From an uncultured Bacilli bacterium (GTDB lineage Bacteria > Bacillota_I > Bacilli_A > RF39 > UBA660), in contig CAKPSO010000030.1 of NCBI GenBank assembly GCA_934183185.1, positions 1-12,903 of the forward strand: a stretch of 12,903 bases of DNA, in the 5' to 3' direction. Shown here piece by piece: positions 6,599 through 12,903 of the stretch. Position numbers and translations under genes: made by a program. Below the pieces are notes generated by a model. It was not told where the DNA came from and searched no databases. It saw nothing but the letters and a program-made list of their open reading frames with translations. How positions within the stretch are numbered: the first letter of the stretch is position 1; the number at the start of each line of letters is the position of its first letter.

Positions 6599-8872
6599 TT
6601 AATATACACAAGTAGTTCCACTTAATGTTCCACCATTAGGGCAGGTATACTGCGTTTTAGTTCCATATGATGCACAGTGGGTATGGGAAGAGTTTGTATT
6701 TTGGGATAGGGTTTCTTCCCTTCCAGTACAGCTACATGTAAATCTATAATCACAGTGAGTTTCTTTAGTACCGCTATTATAGTGGCAGTTTGATTTACTA
6801 GAACCACCACTAGATTCACATGTCTTATAACCTGTACAGTTATTATAGTCAGTTACTTTAGTAGCAGTAGCAGCATAACTATGTTTAGTAGTAAATGTTA
6901 CAGTTGAAGATTTACCATTATTACTAGTAGCAGTACAAGTTACATCGTAGGTTCCAGTTTTTTTACTTTGAGCAGGATTACAAGCTATATTTCCACCTAA
7001 TCCTCCAAATGTAGAATTTATATTATCAGTAAATTCATAATCTTGATTTCCTAAAGTTAGTGGATTAGACTTAGCAGTAATTTTTGGGTTTTCTATATCA
7101 GCTTTTATTACTATAGTACACGTATTACTATTATTAGCATTATCAGTAATAGTTCCAGTTACTGTGGTACCAGTAGAAGTTTTACTATTAGTATTAATAA
7201 CTGGTATATCAATAGTAGTATTTTTTATATTGCTTCTATCATCAGTAGTAGTATTAAATCCTATATTTATATCATTTATGTACCAACCATTTAGCAAGGT
7301 TGGGGTATTAGTAATTTTTAGGGTACAATTAGGTTTTACTGTATCTCTTTTAATATAGTAGGCATTACTCCAATTACCAGTATTACCTGCTTTATCAACG
7401 GCTCTTACATAGATAGTATAACTTCCATCTTTATTAGTAGTCCATGACTTAGCGGTTTCACCGACTATATTAGTTTTATCATATGAATACTGATACTTGG
7501 AAATACCTGATAAGCTATCAGTAGCAGTATAGGTATTTACTACATCTTTGTTGGTCCATGTATTGCTTGTGTAACTAGCTAAATCAACAGTAACACCACT
7601 TGGTGATTCTGTATCCATATGAATATGGTTAGTATCACTCCATTCTCCCCTGTTACCTGCTATATCAACTGCTCTAAATCTGGTGTTACAGCTACTATAA
7701 GTATTCCATGGAATAAATGTATCACTAGTAGTGGTATCAGCTATTCCATCATTATCCCAGTCCACTTCATAATAAGCTATAGCTGTATCTTCTACTGCTG
7801 ATAACTTTAATTTATAATTATTTTTCCAACTATGAGTATTACTTCCTCCTAAATAAGTTACGGTAGTTTTACCTGGTTTTACTTGATCTGTATAAGCTTC
7901 AAAAGTAGTTATTTCACTGCTATTACCATAGTTATCTAATACTTTTAATTCTACTGTTCCAAATAAGGTTGTAGTTAAATTAGCTTTAGTTATATTTTTA
8001 GTAGTATTTATTTTAGTCCAATTTTCTGTACCTTGCATGCGATACTGAATAGATGAAATACCACTGCCATCTAAGCTTGGATACTTGGTTCTACAAGCAT
8101 AATCGTGGGTAGTTACTATAATATTTAGATTCTGATTAGTAATAGCTTTAGTACCATCACTATTTTTACCATTATATATTGAACCATTTAGATAAGATAA
8201 CTGTACTGTTGGCTTTATTGGAGGAGTTTTATCTTCTACTCTTATAGTTTTATTAATACTCTTATAGCGATATACCCATTTAACTGTAGTTTCTCCTAAT
8301 ATTTTTGTATCTACTACTCTAGGGCTTGGAAATAGTGAATTGGTTATTATTTTTCTTTTGCCATCCATTATTTGGTAAACTGTGGCATTAGGAAGATTAA
8401 GGCCCTGACACTGTTCTACTACTGTAGTTACACTACTATTTAGATTTATTTCATAGTTTTTTGATTGATTATTATTACCAGACAATTCACAGTCACTAGT
8501 ATTTGATGTATATTTATCATTACATTTTAAGCAGATATGATAATCATATTTATCTTTAGCTTTCTTTTCGATAGTCACATTACCACTACATGTTTTTTTA
8601 TCTTCATCTAGCAGTTCATCCATATAATGATTTTTAACTAATTCTTCTACGGTAATAACCGTAGTATTACCTATTTCTCTTGGTAATAGGCTTCTATAGT
8701 CTAATAGGTACTCTTGAGATGATGCTTTTAAAGTGGTTTCTAGGCCATGGTAATATGATTTTTTTCCTTTTCTAATATATCCTGCTACAGAAGGAATAGC
8801 TAATGCTAATAGTATTCCTATAATAACTAATACTGCTAATAACTCAATTAGTGTAAAACCCTTTTTCTTCAT
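6599..8872 (-). CDS. Large pseudopilin-like surface protein with Ig-like repeats and cysteine-rich tail
   Basis: The N-terminus is a textbook type IV prepilin signal: MKKKG|FTLIELLAVLVIIGILLALAIP, with processing expected after Gly5 and the conserved Glu at mature position 5. Unlike ordinary pilins (about 120-200 residues), this protein runs to 757. After a small pilin-like head with several cysteines (95-155) come at least three Ig-like/fibronectin-like segments, roughly 215-330, 331-425 and 426-515. Two share a clear repeat, FRAVDIAGNRGEWSD (399-413) and VRAVDKAGNTGNWSN (489-503). Further beta-rich segments follow, then a tail (676-757) with nine cysteines ending CPNGGTLSGTTC. It is probably a minor pilin or adhesin exposed by a type IV pilus or competence-type system, but no pilus assembly gene is nearby. 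AAGGAG lies eight bases before the ATG. It is a single transcription unit. Confidence 0.88.
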   Translation of the reverse strand: MKKKGFTLIELLAVLVIIGILLALAIPSVAGYIRKGKKSYYHGLETTLKASSQEYLLDYRSLLPREIGNTTVITVEELVKNHYMDELLDEDKKTCSGNVTIEKKAKDKYDYHICLKCNDKYTSNTSDCELSGNNNQSKNYEINLNSSVTTVVEQCQGLNLPNATVYQIMDGKRKIITNSLFPSPRVVDTKILGETTVKWVYRYKSINKTIRVEDKTPPIKPTVQLSYLNGSIYNGKNSDGTKAITNQNLNIIVTTHDYACRTKYPSLDGSGISSIQYRMQGTENWTKINTTKNITKANLTTTLFGTVELKVLDNYGNSSEITTFEAYTDQVKPGKTTVTYLGGSNTHSWKNNYKLKLSAVEDTAIAYYEVDWDNDGIADTTTSDTFIPWNTYSSCNTRFRAVDIAGNRGEWSDTNHIHMDTESPSGVTVDLASYTSNTWTNKDVVNTYTATDSLSGISKYQYSYDKTNIVGETAKSWTTNKDGSYTIYVRAVDKAGNTGNWSNAYYIKRDTVKPNCTLKITNTPTLLNGWYINDINIGFNTTTDDRSNIKNTTIDIPVINTNSKTSTGTTVTGTITDNANNSNTCTIVIKADIENPKITAKSNPLTLGNQDYEFTDNINSTFGGLGGNIACNPAQSKKTGTYDVTCTATSNNGKSSTVTFTTKHSYAATATKVTDYNNCTGYKTCESSGGSSKSNCHYNSGTKETHCDYRFTCSCTGREETLSQNTNSSHTHCASYGTKTQYTCPNGGTLSGTTCVY

Positions 8873-8898
8873 AAGTACCGCTCCTTATTTTCTACTTA

Positions 8899-8927
8899 AT
8901 TTTATCATAAGTTATTATTTAGGTCAA
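8899..8927 (-). promoter_or_regulatory. Promoter of the pseudopilin gene
   Basis: TTGACC (8922-8927), a 17-base spacer ending TGA, then TAAAAT (8899-8904). This is a near-consensus extended -10 promoter. The leader is about 20 bases and carries AAGGAG. Confidence 0.7.
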
Positions 8928-8940
8928 TTAAAGTGCATAG

Positions 8941-8965
8941 AAAAAGTAGAGGTTTTCTCTACTTT
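8941..8965 (-). terminator. Intrinsic terminator of the zinc-ribbon gene
   Basis: AAAGTAGAG and CTCTACTTT (8943-8951 with 8957-8965) form a perfect 9-bp stem with a 5-base loop, running into a T5 run on the minus strand. It starts just after the TAA stop and separates this gene from the pseudopilin promoter. Confidence 0.75.
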
Positions 8966-8967
8966 AA

Positions 8968-9156
8968 TTAGTTATTTGATTCTTTGTTTTCAAATTTACT
9001 ATTTCTTTCAGCTTTTTTCTTTTCACGACATTGTTTACATCTTTTTGGTTCATTAGTGAAACCTTTTTCATGATAGAATTCTTGATCACGTGCAGTAAAA
9101 GTAAATTCAGTACCACAATCTACGCATTTGATTGTTTTGTCTTTGTATTCAGTCAT
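8968..9156 (-). CDS. Small zinc-ribbon domain protein
   Basis: This 62-residue cytoplasmic protein has two CxxC pairs, Cys11/Cys14 (CVDC) and Cys40/Cys43 (CKQC), with the motif DQEFYHEKGFTNEPKRCKQC between and around them. It matches the probable zinc-binding domain found in small Firmicutes proteins, and as a longer fusion in other bacteria. The C-terminus is a charged lysine/glutamate tail. An almost ideal AAGGAGGT site lies seven bases before the ATG, so expression may be strong. Function is not established for the family; a role with nucleic acid is plausible. It is transcribed alone and divergently from the radical SAM gene. Confidence 0.85.
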   Translation of the reverse strand: MTEYKDKTIKCVDCGTEFTFTARDQEFYHEKGFTNEPKRCKQCREKKKAERNSKFENKESNN

Positions 9157-9246
9157 CTTCTTACCTCCTTAATAAATAATTGGATCAATATTTGCCCTTG
9201 TATCTTTATTAAGAAAGAAAAAAGAGGTAAAATAATATCCAGTGAT

Positions 9247-9272
9247 GTGATATCACGTATTAATGGTATCAC
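9247..9272. repeat. Palindromic site in the divergent intergenic region
   Basis: GTGATATCAC (9247-9256) is a perfect 10-base palindrome. A further GGTATCAC at 9265-9272 and GTGAT at 9242-9246 repeat its half-sites. The cluster lies between the zinc-ribbon and radical SAM genes and could be a regulator-binding site for one or both. Nothing in the sequence names the regulator. Confidence 0.35.
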
Positions 9273-9314
9273 ATTAATATAAAATATGCAAGGTAAGTTA
9301 ATTTTATGTGTAAA

Positions 9315-9327
9315 TATAATGTATAAT
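9315..9327 (+). promoter_or_regulatory. Tandem -10 elements of the radical SAM gene
   Basis: Two perfect TATAAT hexamers (9315-9320 and 9322-9327) lie in tandem 15-23 bases before the ATG. No convincing -35 is visible at the right distance. The leader would be under 20 bases. Confidence 0.4.
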
Positions 9328-9342
9328 GGATGAGTGATATTT

Positions 9343-10236
9343 ATGAAGTGTAATTTATGTAGTAGAAAGTGTAATGCTGATAGGAATATAAGTGTTGGAA
9401 TATGTGGTGCTAGTAATAAGATAAAGGTGGCTAGAGCTAGCCTACATATGTGGGAAGAGCCATGTATTTCGGGAGATAATGGTAGTGGTACTATTTTCTT
9501 TTCTTACTGTAATTTAAAGTGCATATACTGTCAAAATTATGAATTAAGCAAAAATCATTTAGGTAAGGAAATATCTATTATGGAATTAAGTGATATCTGT
9601 TTAGATTTAGAGAGTAAGGGAGCTAATAATATTAATTTGGTTACTCCTACTCATTATGTACCGGAAATAATTGAGGCTTTAAAGATAGCTAAGAGTAAGG
9701 GTTTAAGTATTCCTATTGTTTATAATACTAGTTCTTATGAGACTGTTGATACTATTAAAATGTTAGACGGAATTATCGATATATATTTACCTGATTTAAA
9801 GTATTATGATGATTATTATGCTATTAATTATTCTCATGTAAAGGATTATTTTAAGGTTGCTAGTCAATGTATAGATGAGATGTATAGACAGGTAGGAAAG
9901 CCCGAATTTAATGATGATGGAATAATGACTAAAGGGGTTATCGTTAGGCATTTATGTTTACCTGGATTAAAGGATGATTCTAAAAAGATATTAGAATATT
10001 TATATAATACTTATCATAATGATATTTATATTAGTATTATGAATCAATATACCCCTGTTAAAAAGTTTAATAGATTTAAGAATTTAAATAATTTATTAAG
10101 TGAAGATGATTATGATGAGATTATTGATTATGCTTTAGATATTGGAATAACTAAGGCATTTATTCAGGAAGGAGAAACACAAAAAGAAAGTTTTATACCT
10201 GATTTTCATCAGTTTGAAGAAAATAAAAATACTTAG
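9343..10236 (+). CDS. Radical SAM protein, COG1313/PflX-like
   Basis: This 297-residue iron-sulfur enzyme has the radical SAM cluster motif CX3CX2C (Cys56, Cys60, Cys63, in SYCNLKCIYCQNY), which binds a 4Fe-4S cluster and S-adenosylmethionine. The N-terminus has further cysteines (MKCNLCSRKCN, and GICG at 19-22), a pattern typical of the PflX-like group related to pyruvate formate-lyase activating enzymes. LVTPTHYVPEI, DIYLPDLKYYD and RHLCLPG are also characteristic of that group. The substrate of this group is not known to me, and no partner glycyl-radical enzyme is adjacent. The ATG at 9343 is preferred because homologous proteins begin MKCxLC. An in-frame GTG at 9334 would lie at or next to the predicted transcription start. 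This is the only plus-strand gene in the window. Confidence 0.88.
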   Translation: MKCNLCSRKCNADRNISVGICGASNKIKVARASLHMWEEPCISGDNGSGTIFFSYCNLKCIYCQNYELSKNHLGKEISIMELSDICLDLESKGANNINLVTPTHYVPEIIEALKIAKSKGLSIPIVYNTSSYETVDTIKMLDGIIDIYLPDLKYYDDYYAINYSHVKDYFKVASQCIDEMYRQVGKPEFNDDGIMTKGVIVRHLCLPGLKDDSKKILEYLYNTYHNDIYISIMNQYTPVKKFNRFKNLNNLLSEDDYDEIIDYALDIGITKAFIQEGETQKESFIPDFHQFEENKNT

Positions 10237-10255
10237 TTTTGACTAAGTACTTTTT
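10225..10255. terminator. Shared bidirectional terminator between convergent genes
   Basis: TACTTAG (10230-10236) and CTAAGTA (10243-10249) form a 7-bp stem with a 6-base loop. The stem is flanked by A5 on the left and C plus T5 on the right, giving a T tract on each strand. It lies exactly between the radical SAM stop and the convergent gene, overlapping both ends by a few bases. Confidence 0.75.
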
Positions 10256-10745
10256 AGTTTAATTTATCAAAGTAAACAATACATTCTGATTTTTTGTTTT
10301 CACTTGGAAAAAGCATTCTTCTATTTTCATCAAAGGTTGCAGTTATACCATCACTACACTCTACATGATTAAATTTATATTCATCATCTTTATAGAAGCC
10401 TGATTTTGGCATATTACTATTCAGTTTACCATCATAGTAATACTTTACACTAACGCTATAGTTTTCTTCTGGAGTCTCGCATTCAAATAGATAATCATTA
10501 CTACTACCATCTTCTACTAAAATATTTTTTTCTTCGTTATAAGTGTATTTTATATCATAACTATTTTGATGAATAATTATAGTATTATTATCTATTGAAT
10601 AGTTATATTCAGTTTGGTAAAAATTTCCATTTTCTGTAGCGTGATTTTCATCAAAGGTAAAATAATATTTATGTTTGCGATAGTTACACCAATATTTATT
10701 TTTTATTTTACTTAATAAATTACCATTTTTTTGATGGTATAGCAT
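10254..10745 (-). CDS. Downstream half of a probable frameshifted membrane-anchored gene (unknown function)
   Basis: I do not recognise this 163-residue frame. It is rich in tyrosine, asparagine and beta-prone stretches and has scattered cysteines (YWCNYR, LFECET, HVECSD, KSECIVYF), like an extracytoplasmic domain. It lacks a signal peptide or membrane segment, and its apparent ATG (10745) has no usable ribosome site. The first residues (MLYHQK) are encoded over the end of the upstream frame. The simplest reading is that residues from NGNLL onward continue the upstream protein after a -1 shift at an A7 run. It may instead be a translationally coupled second gene. Confidence 0.5.
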   Translation of the reverse strand: MLYHQKNGNLLSKIKNKYWCNYRKHKYYFTFDENHATENGNFYQTEYNYSIDNNTIIIHQNSYDIKYTYNEEKNILVEDGSSNDYLFECETPEENYSVSVKYYYDGKLNSNMPKSGFYKDDEYKFNHVECSDGITATFDENRRMLFPSENKKSECIVYFDKLN

Positions 10746-11170
10746 TCATATTCATCGTCTTCAAGTTGTGTTATGGCTTCCTGCATTGATCCTATATAAG
10801 TGTACTTTATAGTATCTTTATTATCACCACATTTATGAATATAATCTATTTGTCTATCTTTTGAAGCATATTTTTGGGCATTACATACATCATTGAAAAA
10901 GGCTTTCAAATTATCAGGTGCATTTGATACATTATTATGATTTTCTTCTATGTATACTTTTACAGTGGTGTAATCTATAGAGTTTAATTCTGCTCTATAT
11001 AAGTTATTATTTACTGATTTCCTGCAGTAATATTTTTCTTCTTTAAAGTTATCTTTTTTCTTCTTTATATCAAAGTATTTAGTTAATGATATGGTACCAA
11101 ATATAATTATAATTAGTATTAATACTCCTACAATAATTTTTATTAATAATCTTTTAATATTTTCATTCAT
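10712..11170 (-). CDS. Upstream, membrane-anchored half of a probable frameshifted gene (unknown function)
   Basis: This 152-residue frame has a short basic start, a strong membrane segment (residues about 8-30, LLIKIIVGVLILIIIIFG) and then a soluble, cysteine-containing domain (YYCRKS, DVCNAQKY, IHKCGDN), probably outside the cell. GAGGAG lies eight bases before the ATG, and an extended -10 promoter precedes it, so this is a real gene start. It ends 10712-10714, shortly after an A7 run (minus strand, 10726-10732). Reading on in the -1 frame there gives a continuous protein of roughly 305 residues with the next frame. The family is not recognised. Confidence 0.65.
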   Translation of the reverse strand: MNENIKRLLIKIIVGVLILIIIIFGTISLTKYFDIKKKKDNFKEEKYYCRKSVNNNLYRAELNSIDYTTVKVYIEENHNNVSNAPDNLKAFFNDVCNAQKYASKDRQIDYIHKCGDNKDTIKYTYIGSMQEAITQLEDDEYECYTIKKMVIY

Positions 11171-11191
11171 GATATATACTCCTCTAGCTTT

Positions 11192-11220
11192 ATTATAACA
11201 TAGTTGATTGAATTTCAGTA
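11192..11220 (-). promoter_or_regulatory. Extended -10 promoter of the split membrane-protein gene
   Basis: A perfect TATAAT (11192-11197) with TGT directly upstream makes a TGn-extended -10. The hexamer 17 bases further up, TACTGA (11215-11220), is a poor -35, as is common with extended -10 promoters. The rest of the gap to 11340 shows only short AT-rich inverted repeats (for example TGATGA/TCATCA at 11234-11258). Confidence 0.55.
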
Positions 11221-11340
11221 CTATAATTAATCTTGATGAATTACTAATAGCCTCATCAGTTATTTTAATTTAAAAATTAAGGAATTCAATTATTGCTGAA
11301 TATTTAATATTTTTATTTGGAAAGTTAGTAATTTACTTGT

Positions 11341-11355
11341 AAAAAACAATTTTTT
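11341..11355 (-). terminator. A/T-only hairpin after the right surface-protein gene
   Basis: A6 and T6 flank a 3-base loop, starting five bases past the stop codon. It could act as a weak terminator, or as the small inverted repeat sometimes found downstream of a DGR variable region. Because it is A/T only, it may have no function. Confidence 0.3.
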
Positions 11356-11360
11356 AAATT

Positions 11361-12776
11361 TTATGGGGTTAAAATAATACGGAAAGAACCAAGCGAGTAC
11401 GCAGCACCTGAACTGGAGCTGAATGCAAACGTACCAGATTCAGTGCCATCGTTCAGCCTGCCCCCGCGTAGGAACCAAGGATAAGAAGAATAAGCAAAGT
11501 GAGCGAGATCTCCATACCAACTTGATTTTTGCCTAGTTGTACCATCAGGATCTTTTTCTCTTCCAAATGGGCCCATCTCCCCGGTTGCATCTCCTAAGAT
11601 TCTATTATTATATTGTGTATTAGTAGTTGATGTATATTTATCCCAATATTTTGTATAAGTACTATTAGTAAAGAAATCAGAATATATACTAGTTATACCA
11701 CTAGTTCCACCTACTCCTATAGAGCTTCCTGTGGTGTAGGCCATTACATATTCCCAAGTACCCCCTGACATATCATAAATTCCACTTCTATTTCCTGTAG
11801 TTGATGCTGCACTGGAATTATTATTTAAATAATTTACGGTATATGTTCCATCTTTTCCTATAGAAGTTGATTCATATCTATTACCATCTATACTTGATGA
11901 ACTATAACCTTTAGTTTGTTCAACTGTGGCTGCATATCCTGTTATAAGGGCTCCATTATTATTTATTCTAACACTTGCTTGTGATCCATAAGCTGAATGC
12001 TGTAAGTAGGCAACGGACCCCCATTCAGTATTCTTCATCATATGTGAATCTACGTTTCTTTGATAATCATAACTATTCTTAAACATATTACCTACAGTTA
12101 TATTTCGCCAACTATATACATTAGGTTTTATTATTATTTTGCTTGTATCAACACTATTCACCTGTGCAGCAGCAGCTGAAGTTGCCCCATCATATCCGGT
12201 TTCAAACTTTCCTACCCAGAATCCGTTTGAATCAAAACTAGTAAATGCTGGAGGTGTTAACCAGGTACCTTTAGTAGTTCCATTTGAAGGAGTTGTATCT
12301 TTATTTTCAAATACTACATTGATAGTTTGAACTTTGTTTTGGATACTAGTTAGGCTTGTATAATTTCCTTCATCAAATATCTGATACTTGTATCTAGGTA
12401 TCCATACAAAGTATGATTCAATATTTGATTCTGGTATTGTTTCTCCATTATTATAAGTAATAGATTCATCTTTTAATATTACGGCATTGGCCCATTCTTT
12501 ATTAACATAACTATACCATTCACTACTTATATCTGCTCTAGTTACCGTTCCATTATTAGCTATTTTTATTGGTACTAAATTATCTTTTAATACTGGATCT
12601 GTTCCATTTAATATTGTTTCTTTATATACTACTGGCTTATAAGTTCCTGTTACTAATTTATTTTCTACTTTTCCTTTTTCTTCAAACGAAAAAAGAGCAT
12701 ATGATGATGCTAACACCAATGCTACTATTGATATTACTAATATTAATAACATAATTGCTTTATATTCTCTCTTCAC
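11361..12776 (-). CDS. TasA-like surface protein with FGE/C-type-lectin-like domain; candidate DGR target under a phase-variable promoter
   Basis: This 471-residue exported protein starts at a GTG. A stop lies three codons upstream in frame, which limits other starts, and the ribosome site is weak. Residues 8-24 are hydrophobic and lead to SSYALFSFEEKGKVENK, which aligns with YAVFSYTKEGTTDN of the left surface gene. From about 120 the protein has motifs of C-type-lectin/FGE-like proteins seen in DGR targets: FVWIPRYKYQIF (123-134), GFWVGKFETGYD (185-196), NTEWGSVAYLQHSAYG (249-264), GIYDMSGGTWEYVM (332-345) and PWFLRGG (433-439). The sulfatase-activating cysteines of true FGE enzymes are not seen, so binding rather than catalysis is likely. 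Residues 434-466 come from a GC-rich, A-poor block. Ligand unknown. Confidence 0.82.
   Translation of the reverse strand: MKREYKAIMLLILVISIVALVLASSYALFSFEEKGKVENKLVTGTYKPVVYKETILNGTDPVLKDNLVPIKIANNGTVTRADISSEWYSYVNKEWANAVILKDESITYNNGETIPESNIESYFVWIPRYKYQIFDEGNYTSLTSIQNKVQTINVVFENKDTTPSNGTTKGTWLTPPAFTSFDSNGFWVGKFETGYDGATSAAAAQVNSVDTSKIIIKPNVYSWRNITVGNMFKNSYDYQRNVDSHMMKNTEWGSVAYLQHSAYGSQASVRINNNGALITGYAATVEQTKGYSSSSIDGNRYESTSIGKDGTYTVNYLNNNSSAASTTGNRSGIYDMSGGTWEYVMAYTTGSSIGVGGTSGITSIYSDFFTNSTYTKYWDKYTSTTNTQYNNRILGDATGEMGPFGREKDPDGTTRQKSSWYGDLAHFAYSSYPWFLRGGRLNDGTESGTFAFSSSSGAAYSLGSFRIILTP
11379..11477 (-). other. Candidate DGR variable region at the 3' end of the right surface-protein gene
   Basis: These 33 codons (WFLRGG to SFR, residues 434-466) are 55/99 G+C (56%) with 14 A (14%) on the coding strand, in a gene otherwise AT-rich and A-rich. 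CGC, GGG, GGC, AGG and CTG occur side by side, which is unlike the surrounding codon use. The block ends six codons before the stop, the standard place for a variable region. WFxRGG followed by a small-residue-rich stretch and SFR matches the lectin-fold ends of known DGR targets. It shares no visible sequence with the block at 152-268, so a different template would be needed. Confidence 0.65.
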
Positions 12777-12811
12777 AATAGATCACTACTTTCTATAGTT
12801 TTACTACTATG

Positions 12812-12842
12812 ATTGTATCATAATTACCCCCCCCCAAGTCAA
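12812..12842 (-). promoter_or_regulatory. Promoter with a G9 tract in its spacer (probable phase-variable switch)
   Basis: TTGACT (12837-12842) and TACAAT (12812-12817), the latter preceded by TGA, are separated by 19 bases. Nine of those are consecutive G. Loss of two G would give the optimal 17-base spacing used by the other good promoters here. Transcription would start near 12805, about 30 bases before the GTG start. Confidence 0.7.
12827..12835. repeat. C9/G9 homopolymer tract
   Basis: Nine consecutive C on the plus strand, the longest G/C homopolymer in the window. It is also the left arm of CCCCAA (12832-12837) ... TTGGGG (12851-12856), which could fold around the -35 box. Such tracts change length by slipped-strand mispairing. 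Confidence 0.85.
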
Positions 12843-12873
12843 GCCTGGGGTTGGGGAAATTTTACTGATTGTG

Positions 12874-12894
12874 AACTTTTCAATTGCAAAAGTT
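12874..12894. repeat. Inverted repeat near the right edge
   Basis: AACTTTT (12874-12880) and AAAAGTT (12888-12894) form a 7-bp stem with a 7-base loop that includes the palindrome CAATTG. It lies about 30 bases upstream of the -35 of the phase-variable promoter. It could be a regulator site or part of a terminator from a gene beyond the window. No coding frame is visible from 12843 to 12903. Confidence 0.35.
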
Positions 12895-12903
12895 GTAAAT
12901 ACA

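Noticed and set aside
6622..6819. Minus-strand 65-codon frame inside the pseudopilin gene, and other short open frames at 7164-7358, 7619-7801, 12139-12330 and 12569-12754
   Set aside because: All lie wholly inside strongly supported coding genes in other frames; they have no family resemblance and look like shadows of AT-rich coding sequence.
6599..6840. The cysteine-rich end of the pseudopilin as a third DGR variable region
   Set aside because: The coding strand there is not depleted in A, there is no sharp GC step as in the two lectin-like genes, and the cysteine pattern does not suggest a C-type-lectin end.
9031..9282. Plus-strand open frame of 83 codons opposite the zinc-ribbon gene
   Set aside because: It runs antisense to a clear zinc-ribbon protein with an excellent ribosome site, and its own product has no recognisable family and an AT-rich composition.
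1..12903. A DGR reverse transcriptase, accessory gene or template repeat within the window
   Set aside because: No product has a reverse transcriptase motif, and no noncoding stretch resembles either A-poor block; the intergenic regions are short and AT-rich.

Overview
The window comes from an AT-rich, low-GC Gram-positive-type bacterium. The best guess is an uncultured gut member of the Bacillota or Mycoplasmatota that uses the standard code: UGA ends the response regulator gene and tryptophan is encoded by UGG. The evidence is a Firmicutes DnaB-type helicase-loader protein, purine-rich Shine-Dalgarno sites (AGGAGG, AAGGAG), many TGn-extended -10 boxes, and exported proteins with a TasA/CalY-like N-terminus. 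No transposase, integrase, phage structural gene, tRNA, rRNA or CRISPR array was seen.

Layout, left to right. At 77-1831 (-) is a TasA/CalY-like surface protein with a cadherin-like domain and a C-type-lectin-like C-terminus. At 2014-3327 (-) is a DnaB-like replication initiation protein with its own promoter and terminator. At 3395-4288 (-) is a possible HipA-like kinase-fold protein. At 4396-6344 (-) is a response regulator/histidine kinase operon. At 6599-8872 (-) is a very long pseudopilin with repeated Ig-like domains and a cysteine-rich tail. At 8968-9156 (-) is a small zinc-ribbon protein. At 9343-10236 (+), the only plus-strand gene, is a COG1313/PflX-like radical SAM protein. At 10254-11170 (-) are two overlapping frames that look like one membrane-anchored gene split at an A7 run. 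At 11361-12776 (-) is a second TasA-like surface protein with a lectin-like, FGE-like C-terminus.

The most interesting signal is in the two outer surface genes. In each, the coding 3' end holds a 99-117 base block of about 56% GC with only about 15% A on the coding strand, inside an otherwise AT-rich, A-rich gene. Both blocks encode the end of a C-type-lectin-like fold (YWWTMS...RPVL in one, PWFLRGG...SFR in the other). This is how the variable region of a diversity-generating retroelement (DGR) target looks. No reverse transcriptase or template repeat lies in the window, so any DGR would have to act from elsewhere. The right-hand surface gene also has a G9 tract between a TTGACT -35 and an extended TACAAT -10, giving a 19-base spacer. 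That is the architecture of a slipped-strand, phase-variable promoter. If both readings hold, this protein is switched on and off by one mechanism and its binding face is varied by another.

Most genes appear to be single transcription units with recognisable promoters (TTGATA-17-TAATAT, TTGAAA-17-TATATT, TTGACC-17-TAAAAT) and hairpin/T-tract terminators. The two-component pair is a true operon with a four-base ATGA overlap. Its signal cannot be read from the sequence.
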